Positions 53,817 through 62,717 of a stretch of 64,000 bases of DNA are shown piece by piece. The position numbers and the translations under genes were made by a program. Positions within the stretch are counted from its first letter, which is position 1. Every line of letters begins with the position of its first letter. The DNA is from Novosphingobium sp. CF614. GTDB lineage: Bacteria; Pseudomonadota; Alphaproteobacteria; Sphingomonadales; Sphingomonadaceae. The stretch is from assembly GCF_900113255.1 (NCBI RefSeq), contig NZ_FOOR01000001.1:372001-436000 (forward strand). The letters run 5' to 3'. The notes below the pieces were generated by a model. That model did no database searches, was not told where the DNA came from, and saw only the letters and a list, made by a program, of their open reading frames with translations.

Positions 53817-55328
53817 TCAGGCGGGAACGCCGAACAAGGCCTTGAGCTCCGGCTGGCTGACTTTCATCGACGGTGTGCGCGGAAATTCGTCAAGCCGCAG
53901 GAAGCGGACCGGCACCTGGTAGGCCAGCAGGTTCTGCTTGAGAAAGGCCTGCAACTCCTCCGCGCTCGGATCGGCCGCGTCGCGGCGCAGGACATAGGCT
54001 GCGGCGGGCACCTGCCCCAGCCGCTCGTCCGGCAAGCCGACGACGCAGGCCTCGCGAATGGCGGGGTGCGATTCCATCGCCCGCACGACGTCGTCGGGCT
54101 GGACCTTGAAGCCGCCGCGAATGATGGCGTTGTCGTGGCGTCCCTTGATCCACAGGTAATCGTCGGCATCGAGCACCGCGAGGTCCGAGGTGCGTACCCA
54201 GGCGGCCTCGTCGCCAAGCTGGGCGGAACGCAGCTCCAGCAGTCCGACTTCGCCGAACGGCAGCTCGGCACCCGTCTCGGGATCGACGATCCGCGCCTTG
54301 ACGCCCCGGTTGATCTTGCCCACCGCACCCTTCTTCTCGGCGAAGCGTTCCTTGTATTCCGCAAGGGTCCAGCCGGCGATGGCACCGGCGAATTCGGTCG
54401 CGCCGTAGTTCTGGAGCAACGGCAGTTCGTAGCGGTCGTAGAGATCCTCGGCCAGCTTCGGATCGACCGGCGCCGTGCCGGTGCGCAGCGTGACCAGGCT
54501 TTCGAGATCTGCCTTGGGCACCCCGGCATCGAGAATCATGCGCAGGCCCGAAGGCGGCGCCCAGGCGACCTTGAGCTTGTGGCGGCGCACCGCATCGACC
54601 CAATCGTCTACCGTGAAGCGCTCCAGCAGGCACATCTGACGGCCCGAGGCCACGCAGTTCACGACGTTGAACACGCCGCTGAGATGGGTGAAGGGTCCGC
54701 AGACCAGCAGCACCCCGCGCCGCAGGCGAGGCGGCTCGCCGGGGCCGCGACCCTCGAACACGCCCGCCTCGTCGATGCCTTGCGCGAAGGACGTCGCCTT
54801 GAGCGGGATGCGCTTGGGCGTGCCGGTGGTGCCGCTCGACAGCATCTCGATGACGATACCGGGCGACGACCGAAGCAAGTCCGCGCCGCTCGCCTGTTCC
54901 AGCCCCGCCACCATTTCCGCCGGGGCGCCCGAAGGCCCGCCCAGCATGATGCCGGCGCAGCCATTGCCGGCCACCGCCGCGCGAACCGGCTCTCGTTCCC
55001 AGTCGCGTGCCATGCCGACAACGACCGGCACCTTCTGGGCAATGATGTCGGCGGCAAGGCGCTCGTCGGGCAGGTTGGCATTGAGCGTGACGATGCAGCG
55101 ATCCGAAGCGACGATTTCAAGCAAGGCGGCGGCCGTGAGCACGTTGTTGCGCATCATCACGCCGACGCGCGTTCCCGCCGGCAGTCCCGCGCCTTCCAGC
55201 AGCGAATCGATCTGCGCCATGATCGCGGCGAGTTCGCCCCAGGTGGTCCATGCCTTGTGGAATTCGATCGCCGGCGCAGCGGGATCGAGCGCGAGGACGG
55301 CGTGAATCTGTTCGGAAAGAGTGCTCAT
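53817..55328 (-). CDS. AMP-forming acyl-CoA synthetase
   Basis: This 503-residue ANL-superfamily ligase has P-loop MLSSGTTGTPKRIPL (about residue 160), YGATEFAGAI (about residue 290), the hinge ASDLAV-like region TSDLAVLDADDYLWIKGRHD, GGFKVQPDDV, and the C-terminal lysine in PRTPSMKVSQPEL. All motifs needed for adenylation and thioesterification are present. It activates a carboxylic acid substrate to its CoA ester. Start after CAGGG. It follows the nitronate monooxygenase gene by 24 bases. Confidence 0.92.
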   Translation of the reverse strand: MSTLSEQIHAVLALDPAAPAIEFHKAWTTWGELAAIMAQIDSLLEGAGLPAGTRVGVMMRNNVLTAAALLEIVASDRCIVTLNANLPDERLAADIIAQKVPVVVGMARDWEREPVRAAVAGNGCAGIMLGGPSGAPAEMVAGLEQASGADLLRSSPGIVIEMLSSGTTGTPKRIPLKATSFAQGIDEAGVFEGRGPGEPPRLRRGVLLVCGPFTHLSGVFNVVNCVASGRQMCLLERFTVDDWVDAVRRHKLKVAWAPPSGLRMILDAGVPKADLESLVTLRTGTAPVDPKLAEDLYDRYELPLLQNYGATEFAGAIAGWTLAEYKERFAEKKGAVGKINRGVKARIVDPETGAELPFGEVGLLELRSAQLGDEAAWVRTSDLAVLDADDYLWIKGRHDNAIIRGGFKVQPDDVVRAMESHPAIREACVVGLPDERLGQVPAAAYVLRRDAADPSAEELQAFLKQNLLAYQVPVRFLRLDEFPRTPSMKVSQPELKALFGVPA

Positions 55329-55352
55329 GACAATCCCTGCAAGCTGTGCCGG

Positions 55353-56354
55353 TCAGTCCGGCTTGAATTCGTGTGCCTGTTCGACCAGCCGGGCGACATC
55401 CGCCATATCGGGGACCTGGCAGGCGGCGACATATTCGCGGCGAAGGCGGCGGATCAGTTCCGCGGCGGGCGGAATGTCGTCGATCAGTTCGATCCCCTGC
55501 CCCGCGCTCCAGATCGTGGCCCAGGGCCGCGCGCCTTCGGGCAGGTGGCCGCGCCGTCCGTCCGGCCCCGGCCTGGGCAGGTTGTCCGGATCGAGCCCGA
55601 CGCGCGCCAGCGATGCCTTCAGCCAGTTCGCCGCCGTTCCCGCCACTCTTGGCGTAAAGATCAGGTCGCGCGCGGATTCGCTGACCAGCATCTGCTTGTA
55701 TTCAGGTGCCGCGTTCGATTCCTCGGTGGCAATGAAGCGCGTGCCGAGATAGGCCAGGTCCGCCCCCAGGATTTCCGCCGCGCGGATCGCCGCGCCGGTG
55801 CTGACGCAGCCGGCCATGACGATCGTGCCATCGAACATCGCACGCACGCGCGGAACGAAGGCGAGATGGCTGATCTGTCCGGAATGACCGCCGCCGCCCG
55901 ACCCGATGCAGGTCAACCCGTCGGCACCGGCGGCAATCGCCTTCTCCGCGAAGCGGATGGTCGTGACATCGTGGAACACCTTGCCGCCCCAGTCATGAAC
56001 CCGGCGAATCAGCTCGGTAGGATCGCCCATCGCGCTGATGATGATCTCCACCCCGTGCTTGCGGCATACAGCAAGGTGATCCGCCATCTGGTCTTCGGGC
56101 AGACGCGAGAGATTGACCGCGATCGGGCCGATCCGGGCGGAAGGGTTCTCCTCCGCATGCGCGCGCAGGGCCGCTTCGATTTCCGTGAGCCAGGCATCGA
56201 AGGTTTCCAGATCACGCGCGTTCTGGCGCGGCAGCGCGCCGACGAGGCCGCCCTTGCAAGCCTCTCGCACCAGCGCCGGGCTCGACACGCGGTACATCGG
56301 CGCACAGACGGCGGGGAGAACCAGACGGACGCGAATTTCAGGATCGAGGCTCAT
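55353..56354 (-). CDS. Nitronate monooxygenase family protein
   Basis: This 333-residue FMN TIM-barrel protein has LPAVCAPMYRVSSPALVREACKGGLVGALP at the N-terminus, GADGLTCIGSGGGGHSG (about residue 145, with the family histidine), IVMAGCVSTGAAIRAAEILGADLAYLGTRF, and a C-terminal WSAGQGIELIDDIP. It is a distant relative of 9397-10422. In catabolic clusters, members of this type may oxidise unsaturated CoA-linked or enone intermediates. The operon order with an acyl-CoA synthetase supports this, but it is unproven. Confidence 0.88.
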   Translation of the reverse strand: MSLDPEIRVRLVLPAVCAPMYRVSSPALVREACKGGLVGALPRQNARDLETFDAWLTEIEAALRAHAEENPSARIGPIAVNLSRLPEDQMADHLAVCRKHGVEIIISAMGDPTELIRRVHDWGGKVFHDVTTIRFAEKAIAAGADGLTCIGSGGGGHSGQISHLAFVPRVRAMFDGTIVMAGCVSTGAAIRAAEILGADLAYLGTRFIATEESNAAPEYKQMLVSESARDLIFTPRVAGTAANWLKASLARVGLDPDNLPRPGPDGRRGHLPEGARPWATIWSAGQGIELIDDIPPAAELIRRLRREYVAACQVPDMADVARLVEQAHEFKPD

Positions 56355-56575
56355 TCTCAACTCTCAGCAAGCTGCCCGGCACTGCCGGCACCTTGCAGAC
56401 CGCGGCCAGCCGAAAACCCGACTTTCCTCGTGTAGGGCTGGCCTCGTGTCGGGCCGGTGGCCGCATGCATGTTCCGAACTGGGGATCGTCCGTTTACATG
56501 CCCGCCGCATGAATGGCTAGCAAGCGCATGAGGTCAGGGTAACTAGCCTGACCTCATGGGAATTCATTCGCCGGC

Positions 56576-57403
56576 TCAAACGATCGCGCTTACCAGCCGT
56601 TGGATCTGCGGGGCGATCAGGCCGTCCTTGCGATCGCGGAAATAGATTTCGTTGGCGCGATCGGCACTGAGGTGCTCGATCCGGCTGAACCCGGCATTTT
56701 CCAGAAGACCGGTCATTTCCGCCGGCGAGAAATAAGTCAGCCTTCCCAGTCCGGACATGACCCCGGCCTGCAGGTGCAGGGCCTGTTCGTTCTCCTCCAG
56801 GAAGGTCAGTACGATCTCGGAGCCCGCCGGCCGCGCCGCGGCCCAGGCCAGGGTCCCCTTGACGGCGTCGGGCGTAAGATACTGGGTAACGCCCAGCCAC
56901 GAGATGAAGCAGGGCTGGTTCGGGTCGAAATCGCTGGCGGCAAGCGCGTCTTCCAGGGACGTCACCTCGAAATCGCACGGCACGTAGTGCAACTGGGCGG
57001 GCGCCGTCAGCCCCAGCTCCGCGGTCCGCTGGCGCTTCCATTCCTGGAACGGCGGATCCTCGACTTCGTAGACAGCGAGATCGCCGAGACCATCGCCCTG
57101 CCGCAGGGCAAAGGAATCGAGCCCGGCACCGAGAATGACGTACTGGCTGACCCGATCCCGGGCGGCAGCGAGCCGGTCCTCGGTAAAGCGGCTGCGCAGG
57201 ATGCAGGTCGATGCGCTTGCGGGCGATACCCGGCCCATCATCGCCACGGCATCGGCATCGGGCATTCCAGCCAGTCGCAGCGCCAGTTCGTCACGGAATA
57301 TCTTGGGTTCGTCGCCGCAAAGAGTATGCGCGCCGCGCAACGCCGCCGAAGCCAGCGCCGTCTGGTGCACGCCCGACAATTCGATTTTCTGCGCCGACGC
57401 CAT
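56576..57403 (-). CDS. SAM-dependent methyltransferase (TIGR00027/leucine carboxyl methyltransferase-like)
   Basis: This 275-residue methyltransferase has RSRFTEDRLAAARDRVSQYVILGAGLDSFALR (about residues 70-101), containing the SAM-binding glycine loop. YEVEDPPFQEWKR and ISWLGVTQYLTPDAV match the family of putative methyltransferases abundant in actinobacteria and found in some proteobacteria. The methyl acceptor is unknown. The start follows GAGAGG. It lies 221 bases upstream of the nitronate monooxygenase gene on the same strand. Confidence 0.9.
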   Translation of the reverse strand: MASAQKIELSGVHQTALASAALRGAHTLCGDEPKIFRDELALRLAGMPDADAVAMMGRVSPASASTCILRSRFTEDRLAAARDRVSQYVILGAGLDSFALRQGDGLGDLAVYEVEDPPFQEWKRQRTAELGLTAPAQLHYVPCDFEVTSLEDALAASDFDPNQPCFISWLGVTQYLTPDAVKGTLAWAAARPAGSEIVLTFLEENEQALHLQAGVMSGLGRLTYFSPAEMTGLLENAGFSRIEHLSADRANEIYFRDRKDGLIAPQIQRLVSAIV

Positions 57404-58229
57404 CCCAATTTCCTCTCAATATTCGCGGTTCGGTCCGGCCGCGCGAACACTCGTCCGCTTTCGAGGCTCAAGCCCCTGCCGATGACAACTTGCCGCTTTG
57501 CATAGTTGCTTTTGCGATTCCGGCAAACGCAATGCCTCTGCCCGAGGGCGCACGGCGCTTGTGACATGGAACGAATCGGAGTCTGGTTCCGTTGCGTTGC
57601 CATGATGGATCGGCGATCAAGGTTCCAGAACCCGAGCACCCGGTCAACCGCAGGCTCTCGCCCTTTGCCCGTGAAGCGCCCGCGACAAAAATGTGAAAAA
57701 TCATGCCCTCCCGATCAGCCGAGACCGCCGCGCCGGCGACAAGCGAGGCGGCTTGCTCCCGCCGGGTCGATCGCCGCAGCGCCGCTCGACTCATGGGGAT
57801 CGTTTTGTTCCAGATTCATCTGTATCCAGTTGATTTCAGCATAGCCGCAAGCGAGCCGCCGTTGGGAACCGACAAAGAGAACCGAGGCATGCGCGCGAGG
57901 ATTTACGGCGAAGTCGACGCGAGATTGCACCGTATTGGGTCGAACCGGAAACTCGGACGAGAATCCGGCTGGCGACGCGGCTCGGTCCAAAGCGATTCGG
58001 AACAATTCGGGGCGAGGCCTACGGGAATACGACCCGGATTCCGGCGCGACGAACCCAGCCAGGCGGGGCGAACCCGCATGACCTGCCGCCAGACCACACG
58101 TCCGCGCCGTTTGCCGTTGATTTTCTGTCAGTCCACTGGCAGAAACCGGGAGGACTGCAGAGCACACGAGATGCGGCGGGCCGCCATGCCACCGCGATGC
58201 CGGCTCGGCACATCTTTAGAGAGGATATA
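57404..58229. other. Long intergenic region without a supported gene
   Basis: This 826-base divergent region lies between the methyltransferase and P450 genes. Open frames on both strands are arginine- and alanine-rich and show no family pattern. It is long for a promoter region in this window and may hold a decayed gene. I saw no operator of the ATAGY-N4-RCTAT type; one isolated half-site (ATAGT) is near 57506. Confidence 0.5.
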
Positions 58230-59456
58230 ATGAGCACTCAGGTAATCGAAAAAGGTGGCTGTCCCGTCCACGCCGGTCGCGACGATCGCAAGACCGGCGA
58301 CTCGTTCAAGGCAGGGCTGCCCGTCTTTCCCAATTCGCGCGTTTCGAAAAGCTTCCGCTTTGCCCGCGAAGTGCTGCGTTCGCCCGAAATGCGTCAGGCC
58401 GCGAGCAGCGCGGACTCGATGGACTACAGCAAGCCCGACGAGATCTCGTTCTTCTTCCTCTATGGTGAGGAGCACAAGAAGCGGCGGGCGTCGGTTGCCG
58501 CCCATTTCGCGCCCAAGGCGATCGTCAGCCGCTATCATCCGCTGATGCAGGCGACGATGGACCGCCTGATCGCCGACTTCCAGAAAAAGGGGTCGGGCGT
58601 GCTGGACGAGATGACCCTGCAACTGGCGTCCGACGTGACCATGGAAATCGTCGGGCTGACCAATACCGATCGCCAGGACCTCACCCGGCAGATCAAGGCG
58701 ATCATGGGCAGTCACAACAGCTTCGACAAGCGCCCACTCTACCGCTTCATGCATGACGTGGTGTTCGGCTGGTTCCACAAGGCGGTCTATGCCTCGCGCG
58801 TGATGAAGCTCTACAAGGAGCACATCGCCCCGGCAGCCGAGGCACGCCGCGCCAATCCCGGCAACGACGTCATGACTTACATGGTGCAGAACAACTATTC
58901 GATGAAAGGCATGATCGTCGAGGTCATGACTTATGCCGGCGCCGGCGTCTCCACCACGCGCGAATTCATGGTCATGGCGACCTGGCAGCTGTGGGATCAC
59001 CCCGACATCAGGGAGCGCTTCCTTGCCGCGAACGAGGAGGAGCAGTTCGCGATCATCGAGGAAATTCTTCGCCTCGATCCCATCGCCGGCTACCTCTATC
59101 GCAAGCCGGTCAGCGACATTCCCGAAACCACCGAAGGCGCGGTTCCGGCCGGCCAGTTGCTGGCCGTCGATATCCGGGGGGTCAACAGCGACGAAACGGT
59201 GGTGGGCGAATGCCCGTTCCAGATCGATCCCGACCGTGCCAAGCGCCAGAAAGTCGCGGGTTCGTGGCTGAGCTTCGGCGACGGGCCGCATCGCTGCCCG
59301 GGCGCGCAAGTCGCGCTTCACGAAACGCGCATTTTCCTTGACCGGCTGCTGCGCGTGCCTGGCTTCAAGCTTGCGAAGCCGCCGACGGTCGGCTGGAGCC
59401 TTTCGACCCAGGGCTACGAACTGCGCGAAGCCGTGGTGACCTGCGACAAGGTCTGA
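58230..59456 (+). CDS. Cytochrome P450 with non-canonical I-helix (paralogue of 27881-29107)
   Basis: This 408-residue P450 is the same length as its paralogue. The haem loop is FGDGPHRCPG (cysteine at about residue 356), ExxR is in EEILRLDP, and the I-helix is AGVSTTREF with serine instead of the acidic residue. Long identical stretches with 27881-29107 include HKKRRASVAAHF-like, VLDEMTLQLAS and MEIVGLTN. The ATG at 58230 follows GAGAGGATATA. It is the first gene of an operon with an amidohydrolase and an MFE-2-like SDR. Confidence 0.93.
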   Translation: MSTQVIEKGGCPVHAGRDDRKTGDSFKAGLPVFPNSRVSKSFRFAREVLRSPEMRQAASSADSMDYSKPDEISFFFLYGEEHKKRRASVAAHFAPKAIVSRYHPLMQATMDRLIADFQKKGSGVLDEMTLQLASDVTMEIVGLTNTDRQDLTRQIKAIMGSHNSFDKRPLYRFMHDVVFGWFHKAVYASRVMKLYKEHIAPAAEARRANPGNDVMTYMVQNNYSMKGMIVEVMTYAGAGVSTTREFMVMATWQLWDHPDIRERFLAANEEEQFAIIEEILRLDPIAGYLYRKPVSDIPETTEGAVPAGQLLAVDIRGVNSDETVVGECPFQIDPDRAKRQKVAGSWLSFGDGPHRCPGAQVALHETRIFLDRLLRVPGFKLAKPPTVGWSLSTQGYELREAVVTCDKV

Positions 59457-59599
59457 TCCATCTTTCGGCGGACCTTGTGGCGAACCGATGCCGCAAGGTC
59501 CGCACGATCGACAAGGGTTTCGCGCAGGCCTGGGCAAGGCACGCGAAGCTCCAATAAAATGGGCCGCGATGGACGGCCACAAGGGAGAGAGCAGGCACG

Positions 59600-60442
59600 A
59601 TGGCAGTGATCGACAGCCAGGTTCACGTCTACGAGGCCAACCGACCCGAACGCCCCTGGGTGAGCACGATCACCGGGCCCGCGCACGTGACCGGAGACGA
59701 GCAGGTCGCCGCCATGGATGCGCTGGGCATCGATGGCGCAATCATCGTCTCCACGTATACGACTTATCGCTATGACAGCAGCTATGCCCAGGAGGTTCAC
59801 ACCCGCCATCCGGGTCGCTTCGCACTGGTCAAGCCAGTCGACACCACCGATCCCGCCGTTGCCGAGGACATCGCCCAATGGGCAAGCGCGCCGGGCGCCG
59901 TCGGCATCCGGGTGATGCTCACATTCGCGGAAACCAAGGACCCGCTCGATCCTGGACTGAACCTCGCGCTGACCGCAGGGGCCCGTCACGGCATGGCAGT
60001 AAACCTCTTCGCCTGGCACCACCTCGACGAAGCCAGGGCATTGGTCGCCCGCCATCCCGATACACTGGTCGTCATCGACCACGTGGGTCTGCCCCAACCC
60101 TATCGGCCCGATGGCCCCGACATCTGGGCGGATCTGCCCAAAGTGCTCGCCCTCGCCGAACATGACAACGTCCGGATCAAGCTGAGCGGCGCGGGCACCA
60201 TGTCGGCACAGGCCTTCCCCTATGACGACATCTGGAACCCGCTCCTGCGCATCATCGATGCCTTCGGTGTCGAACGCTGCCTGTGGGGCACCGACTGGAC
60301 GCGCGCGGTCAAGTCGCTGAGCTACGAGCAGGGAGTCGAAGCTTTCCGCACCACGCCACATCTCTCCGACAGCGACCGCGCCATGCTGATGGGCGGCGCG
60401 GCGGAGCGGACCTACGGCTGGTCGCCAAGCCCGGGCGCTTGA
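59600..60442 (+). CDS. Amidohydrolase-2 family metal-dependent hydrolase
   Basis: This 280-residue TIM-barrel hydrolase has DSQVHVY for the first motif (glutamine in place of the first histidine, as at 15898), LVVIDHVGLP (about residue 160), RIKLSGAG, and the C-terminal CLWGTDWTR. It is short for the family but has both ends. It lies 143 bases after the P450 gene. Its product may act on a lactone or a ring-cleavage intermediate. Confidence 0.88.
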   Translation: MAVIDSQVHVYEANRPERPWVSTITGPAHVTGDEQVAAMDALGIDGAIIVSTYTTYRYDSSYAQEVHTRHPGRFALVKPVDTTDPAVAEDIAQWASAPGAVGIRVMLTFAETKDPLDPGLNLALTAGARHGMAVNLFAWHHLDEARALVARHPDTLVVIDHVGLPQPYRPDGPDIWADLPKVLALAEHDNVRIKLSGAGTMSAQAFPYDDIWNPLLRIIDAFGVERCLWGTDWTRAVKSLSYEQGVEAFRTTPHLSDSDRAMLMGGAAERTYGWSPSPGA

Positions 60443-60511
60443 TGAAAAGCCAAGACGAACACCAACCAACCGGGCTACGCTTGGATCCATTGCAAACTGA
60501 AAGGACATGGG

Positions 60512-61438
60512 ATGAGTGAACTGCGCTTCGATGGCAAAGTCGCCATCATCACGGGGGCCGGCCGCGGTGTCGGCCGCACGCATGCTATCGAGCTGGCGAA
60601 GCGCGGCGCGCGCATCGTCGTCGTCGATCCGGGCGTCGCGCTCGACGGGTCGGGCGCTTCGGCCGCTCCCGCCGAGGAAGTGGTCAACGAGATCAAGGCC
60701 CTTGGCGGCGAGGCGGTCGCTTCCTTCGAGAAGGTCAACGATGTCGCGGGCGCCGCGCGCATGGTGGAACTGGCGCTCGACAGCTTCGGCGGACTGGACA
60801 TCCTCATCAACAACGCCGGAACCAGCGTTCCGGAGCTGTTCGACATCCAGACGCTCGACCAGTTCCGCATGCTCAACGAAGTGCATTACCTCGGCACCGT
60901 CTATGTAACGAAAGCCGCCTGGCCGCACCTTTGCAAGGCCCGGAACGCCCGCCTGGTGAACACCATCTCGGAAGGGCCGCTTGGCATCCACGAGCGGGGC
61001 ACCGGCTATGGCGGCGCCAAGGCCGGGGTCATCGGCCTGACCCTGACGCTGGCGGCCGAGGCAAAGTATCACGGCGTCGGCGTCAACGGCTTCGCACCGC
61101 GCATCGCCACGCGCCTGTCGGCGCCCGATGTCCTCGCCCACGTGTACGATCGTCCGGCCGCGCTGTTCGAGAAGAACATGGCGATGTTCCCGCCCGAACT
61201 GTCATCACCCGCGGCGCTCTATCTTGCGCACGAATCCTGCAAGCTGAACGGCGTGCTGCTGGCTGCTGGCGGCGGCCTTGTGCTGCGCATGTCGATCATG
61301 GAAAACGCCGGTTACAAGACGGACGACATCAGCGTGGAATCGATCGCGGCAAATATCGACCAGATCCTCGACATGTCGAGCGCGACGCAATTCGGGATCG
61401 GCGCCACCCCCTTCCTGCCCGAACCCGTAAAGGCCTGA
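60512..61438 (+). CDS. SDR of the multifunctional-enzyme-type-2 (HSD17B4-like) group
   Basis: This 308-residue paralogue of 41017-41925 starts MSELRFDGKVAIITGAGRGVG and continues VVVDPGVALDGSG, INNAGT, serine in NTISEGP and YGGAK. The C-terminus (SPAALYLAHESCKLNG..) is conserved between the two. It is probably a 3-hydroxyacyl-CoA dehydrogenase. Its stop lies within a direct repeat (61430-61456). Confidence 0.9.
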   Translation: MSELRFDGKVAIITGAGRGVGRTHAIELAKRGARIVVVDPGVALDGSGASAAPAEEVVNEIKALGGEAVASFEKVNDVAGAARMVELALDSFGGLDILINNAGTSVPELFDIQTLDQFRMLNEVHYLGTVYVTKAAWPHLCKARNARLVNTISEGPLGIHERGTGYGGAKAGVIGLTLTLAAEAKYHGVGVNGFAPRIATRLSAPDVLAHVYDRPAALFEKNMAMFPPELSSPAALYLAHESCKLNGVLLAAGGGLVLRMSIMENAGYKTDDISVESIAANIDQILDMSSATQFGIGATPFLPEPVKA

Positions 61439-61486
61439 AACACGAAGGCCTGAAACGGGCAGTCCGAAAGCGAAAGAGGCGGTCGT

Positions 61487-62674
61487 TCAGTCCAGCCGAA
61501 GCTGGCCGACCGCCTCCATGAAAACGCGCACGTCCGCGTCCGGCAGCAAACCGTAATTGTAAAGCGACAGTTCGCGCACGCCGACGTCGGCTGTCGCCTG
61601 CAAGTTCTGCAGCATCTTGTCGACCCCGGATTCGGCCACTTGCGCGGCGCTCGTCACGGTCGGATTGCGGATCGTGACGTAAAGGGCGGAAAGCGGGCGC
61701 GGGCTCTCCACCGCCGCATTGAGAGCGGCGACCAGCCGGTTGCCCGCAGGATTGAGCACGTTGAGATCGACTTGCGTGCCGGCTGTGATGAACCCGGTCA
61801 GCAAAGCATCGTCACGCGCATCACCCAGCAGCGAGCGATAAGGCGTAATGGCGTTGGCCGAAACCCGCGCCGCGTGGCCCACGCGCGCCGCCACTTCACC
61901 CACCAGTTCGATCGAGGCGCGCGCATGACTTTCGGCGAAGGCCATCAGGTCCGCATCGAGAGCAAGCGCGGCCGCCCGTTCGTCACTGTTCGGTTCACCG
62001 ACAATCTCCGCCTCGATCGTGCGGACCACCCGGGCCTGCAGCGCCGAGACATCGATGCCCGCCGCCTTCCCCCGCGCCTTGCAGCTGCCGCAAAAACACA
62101 GGTTCGAAAGCGTGCGCGCCAATGCCGATATCCGCACCAGCGCGCGCGGACGCAGCCAGTCAAGGTCGAAGGTGTGCGGCAACACGCCTTCAAGCCGGAA
62201 CAGGTCTATGCCGAACTGGTCGGCCAGGTCGGCGCAGAGTTCGACGATGTAGGTCCTGACGTCGGGGTTCGCCGCGCAGACGCCCGAACCACTGCTATCG
62301 CCCCAGGGCAGTACCCGCGCGCAATCGGGATGGGCATCGCGGATCCAGGGCTGGAACAAGGTGATCGTCCACGAATTGAGCCCCAGCCCGATCCGCGCGG
62401 CCTCTTCTGCGGCCAGCGACCAGGCCCCCGCGATCTCGGGCGAATGAATCAACGGCTTGATCCGGCCATAGCGCCCGGCCCGCGCGGGGAAATAGACCGC
62501 GCCGCGCGCGTCACTGAACAAGTTCACCCCGCCGCGCGGGGAAAGCGCATCGATCGGGTGATAATTGGCCGCAAGGTCGATCGCCTGGATACCGTGCCCG
62601 GCAATTTCACCCAGGGCCCGCGCAACCCCCAGCCGCGCCAGGTCCCAAGGGTAGCAATAAGTCGTCGTGCGCAT
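61487..62674 (-). CDS. Unassigned protein, possible TIM-barrel glycoside-hydrolase-like fold
   Basis: I do not recognise this 395-residue protein with certainty. Strand-helix patterns such as TYCYPWDLARLGVARALGEIAGHGIQAIDLAANYHP at the N-terminus, IDLFRLEGV, and LYVTIRNP suggest an alpha/beta barrel. A CFCGSCKARG motif (about residue 190) with three cysteines, preceded by a conserved-looking HTFDLDWLRPRAL, resembles uncharacterised glycosyl-hydrolase-like proteins. The ATG at 62674 follows GGGGGAG. It lies 43 bases after the MFS gene and is probably co-transcribed with it, which hints that the carrier and this enzyme share a substrate. Confidence 0.7.
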   Translation of the reverse strand: MRTTTYCYPWDLARLGVARALGEIAGHGIQAIDLAANYHPIDALSPRGGVNLFSDARGAVYFPARAGRYGRIKPLIHSPEIAGAWSLAAEEAARIGLGLNSWTITLFQPWIRDAHPDCARVLPWGDSSGSGVCAANPDVRTYIVELCADLADQFGIDLFRLEGVLPHTFDLDWLRPRALVRISALARTLSNLCFCGSCKARGKAAGIDVSALQARVVRTIEAEIVGEPNSDERAAALALDADLMAFAESHARASIELVGEVAARVGHAARVSANAITPYRSLLGDARDDALLTGFITAGTQVDLNVLNPAGNRLVAALNAAVESPRPLSALYVTIRNPTVTSAAQVAESGVDKMLQNLQATADVGVRELSLYNYGLLPDADVRVFMEAVGQLRLD

Positions 62675-62717
62675 CAATATCTCCCCCTCGCGCGGCATCG
62701 GCTTGGTCCGCAAGGCG

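Noticed and set aside
53811..56435. 874-codon plus-strand open frame
   Set aside because: It is antisense to the acyl-CoA synthetase and nitronate monooxygenase genes, whose motifs are complete. The plus frame has no recognisable domain.
57468..58230. Several open frames on both strands in the gap before the second P450
   Set aside because: They overlap each other, are arginine-rich, have no good ribosome-binding sites and match no family I know.
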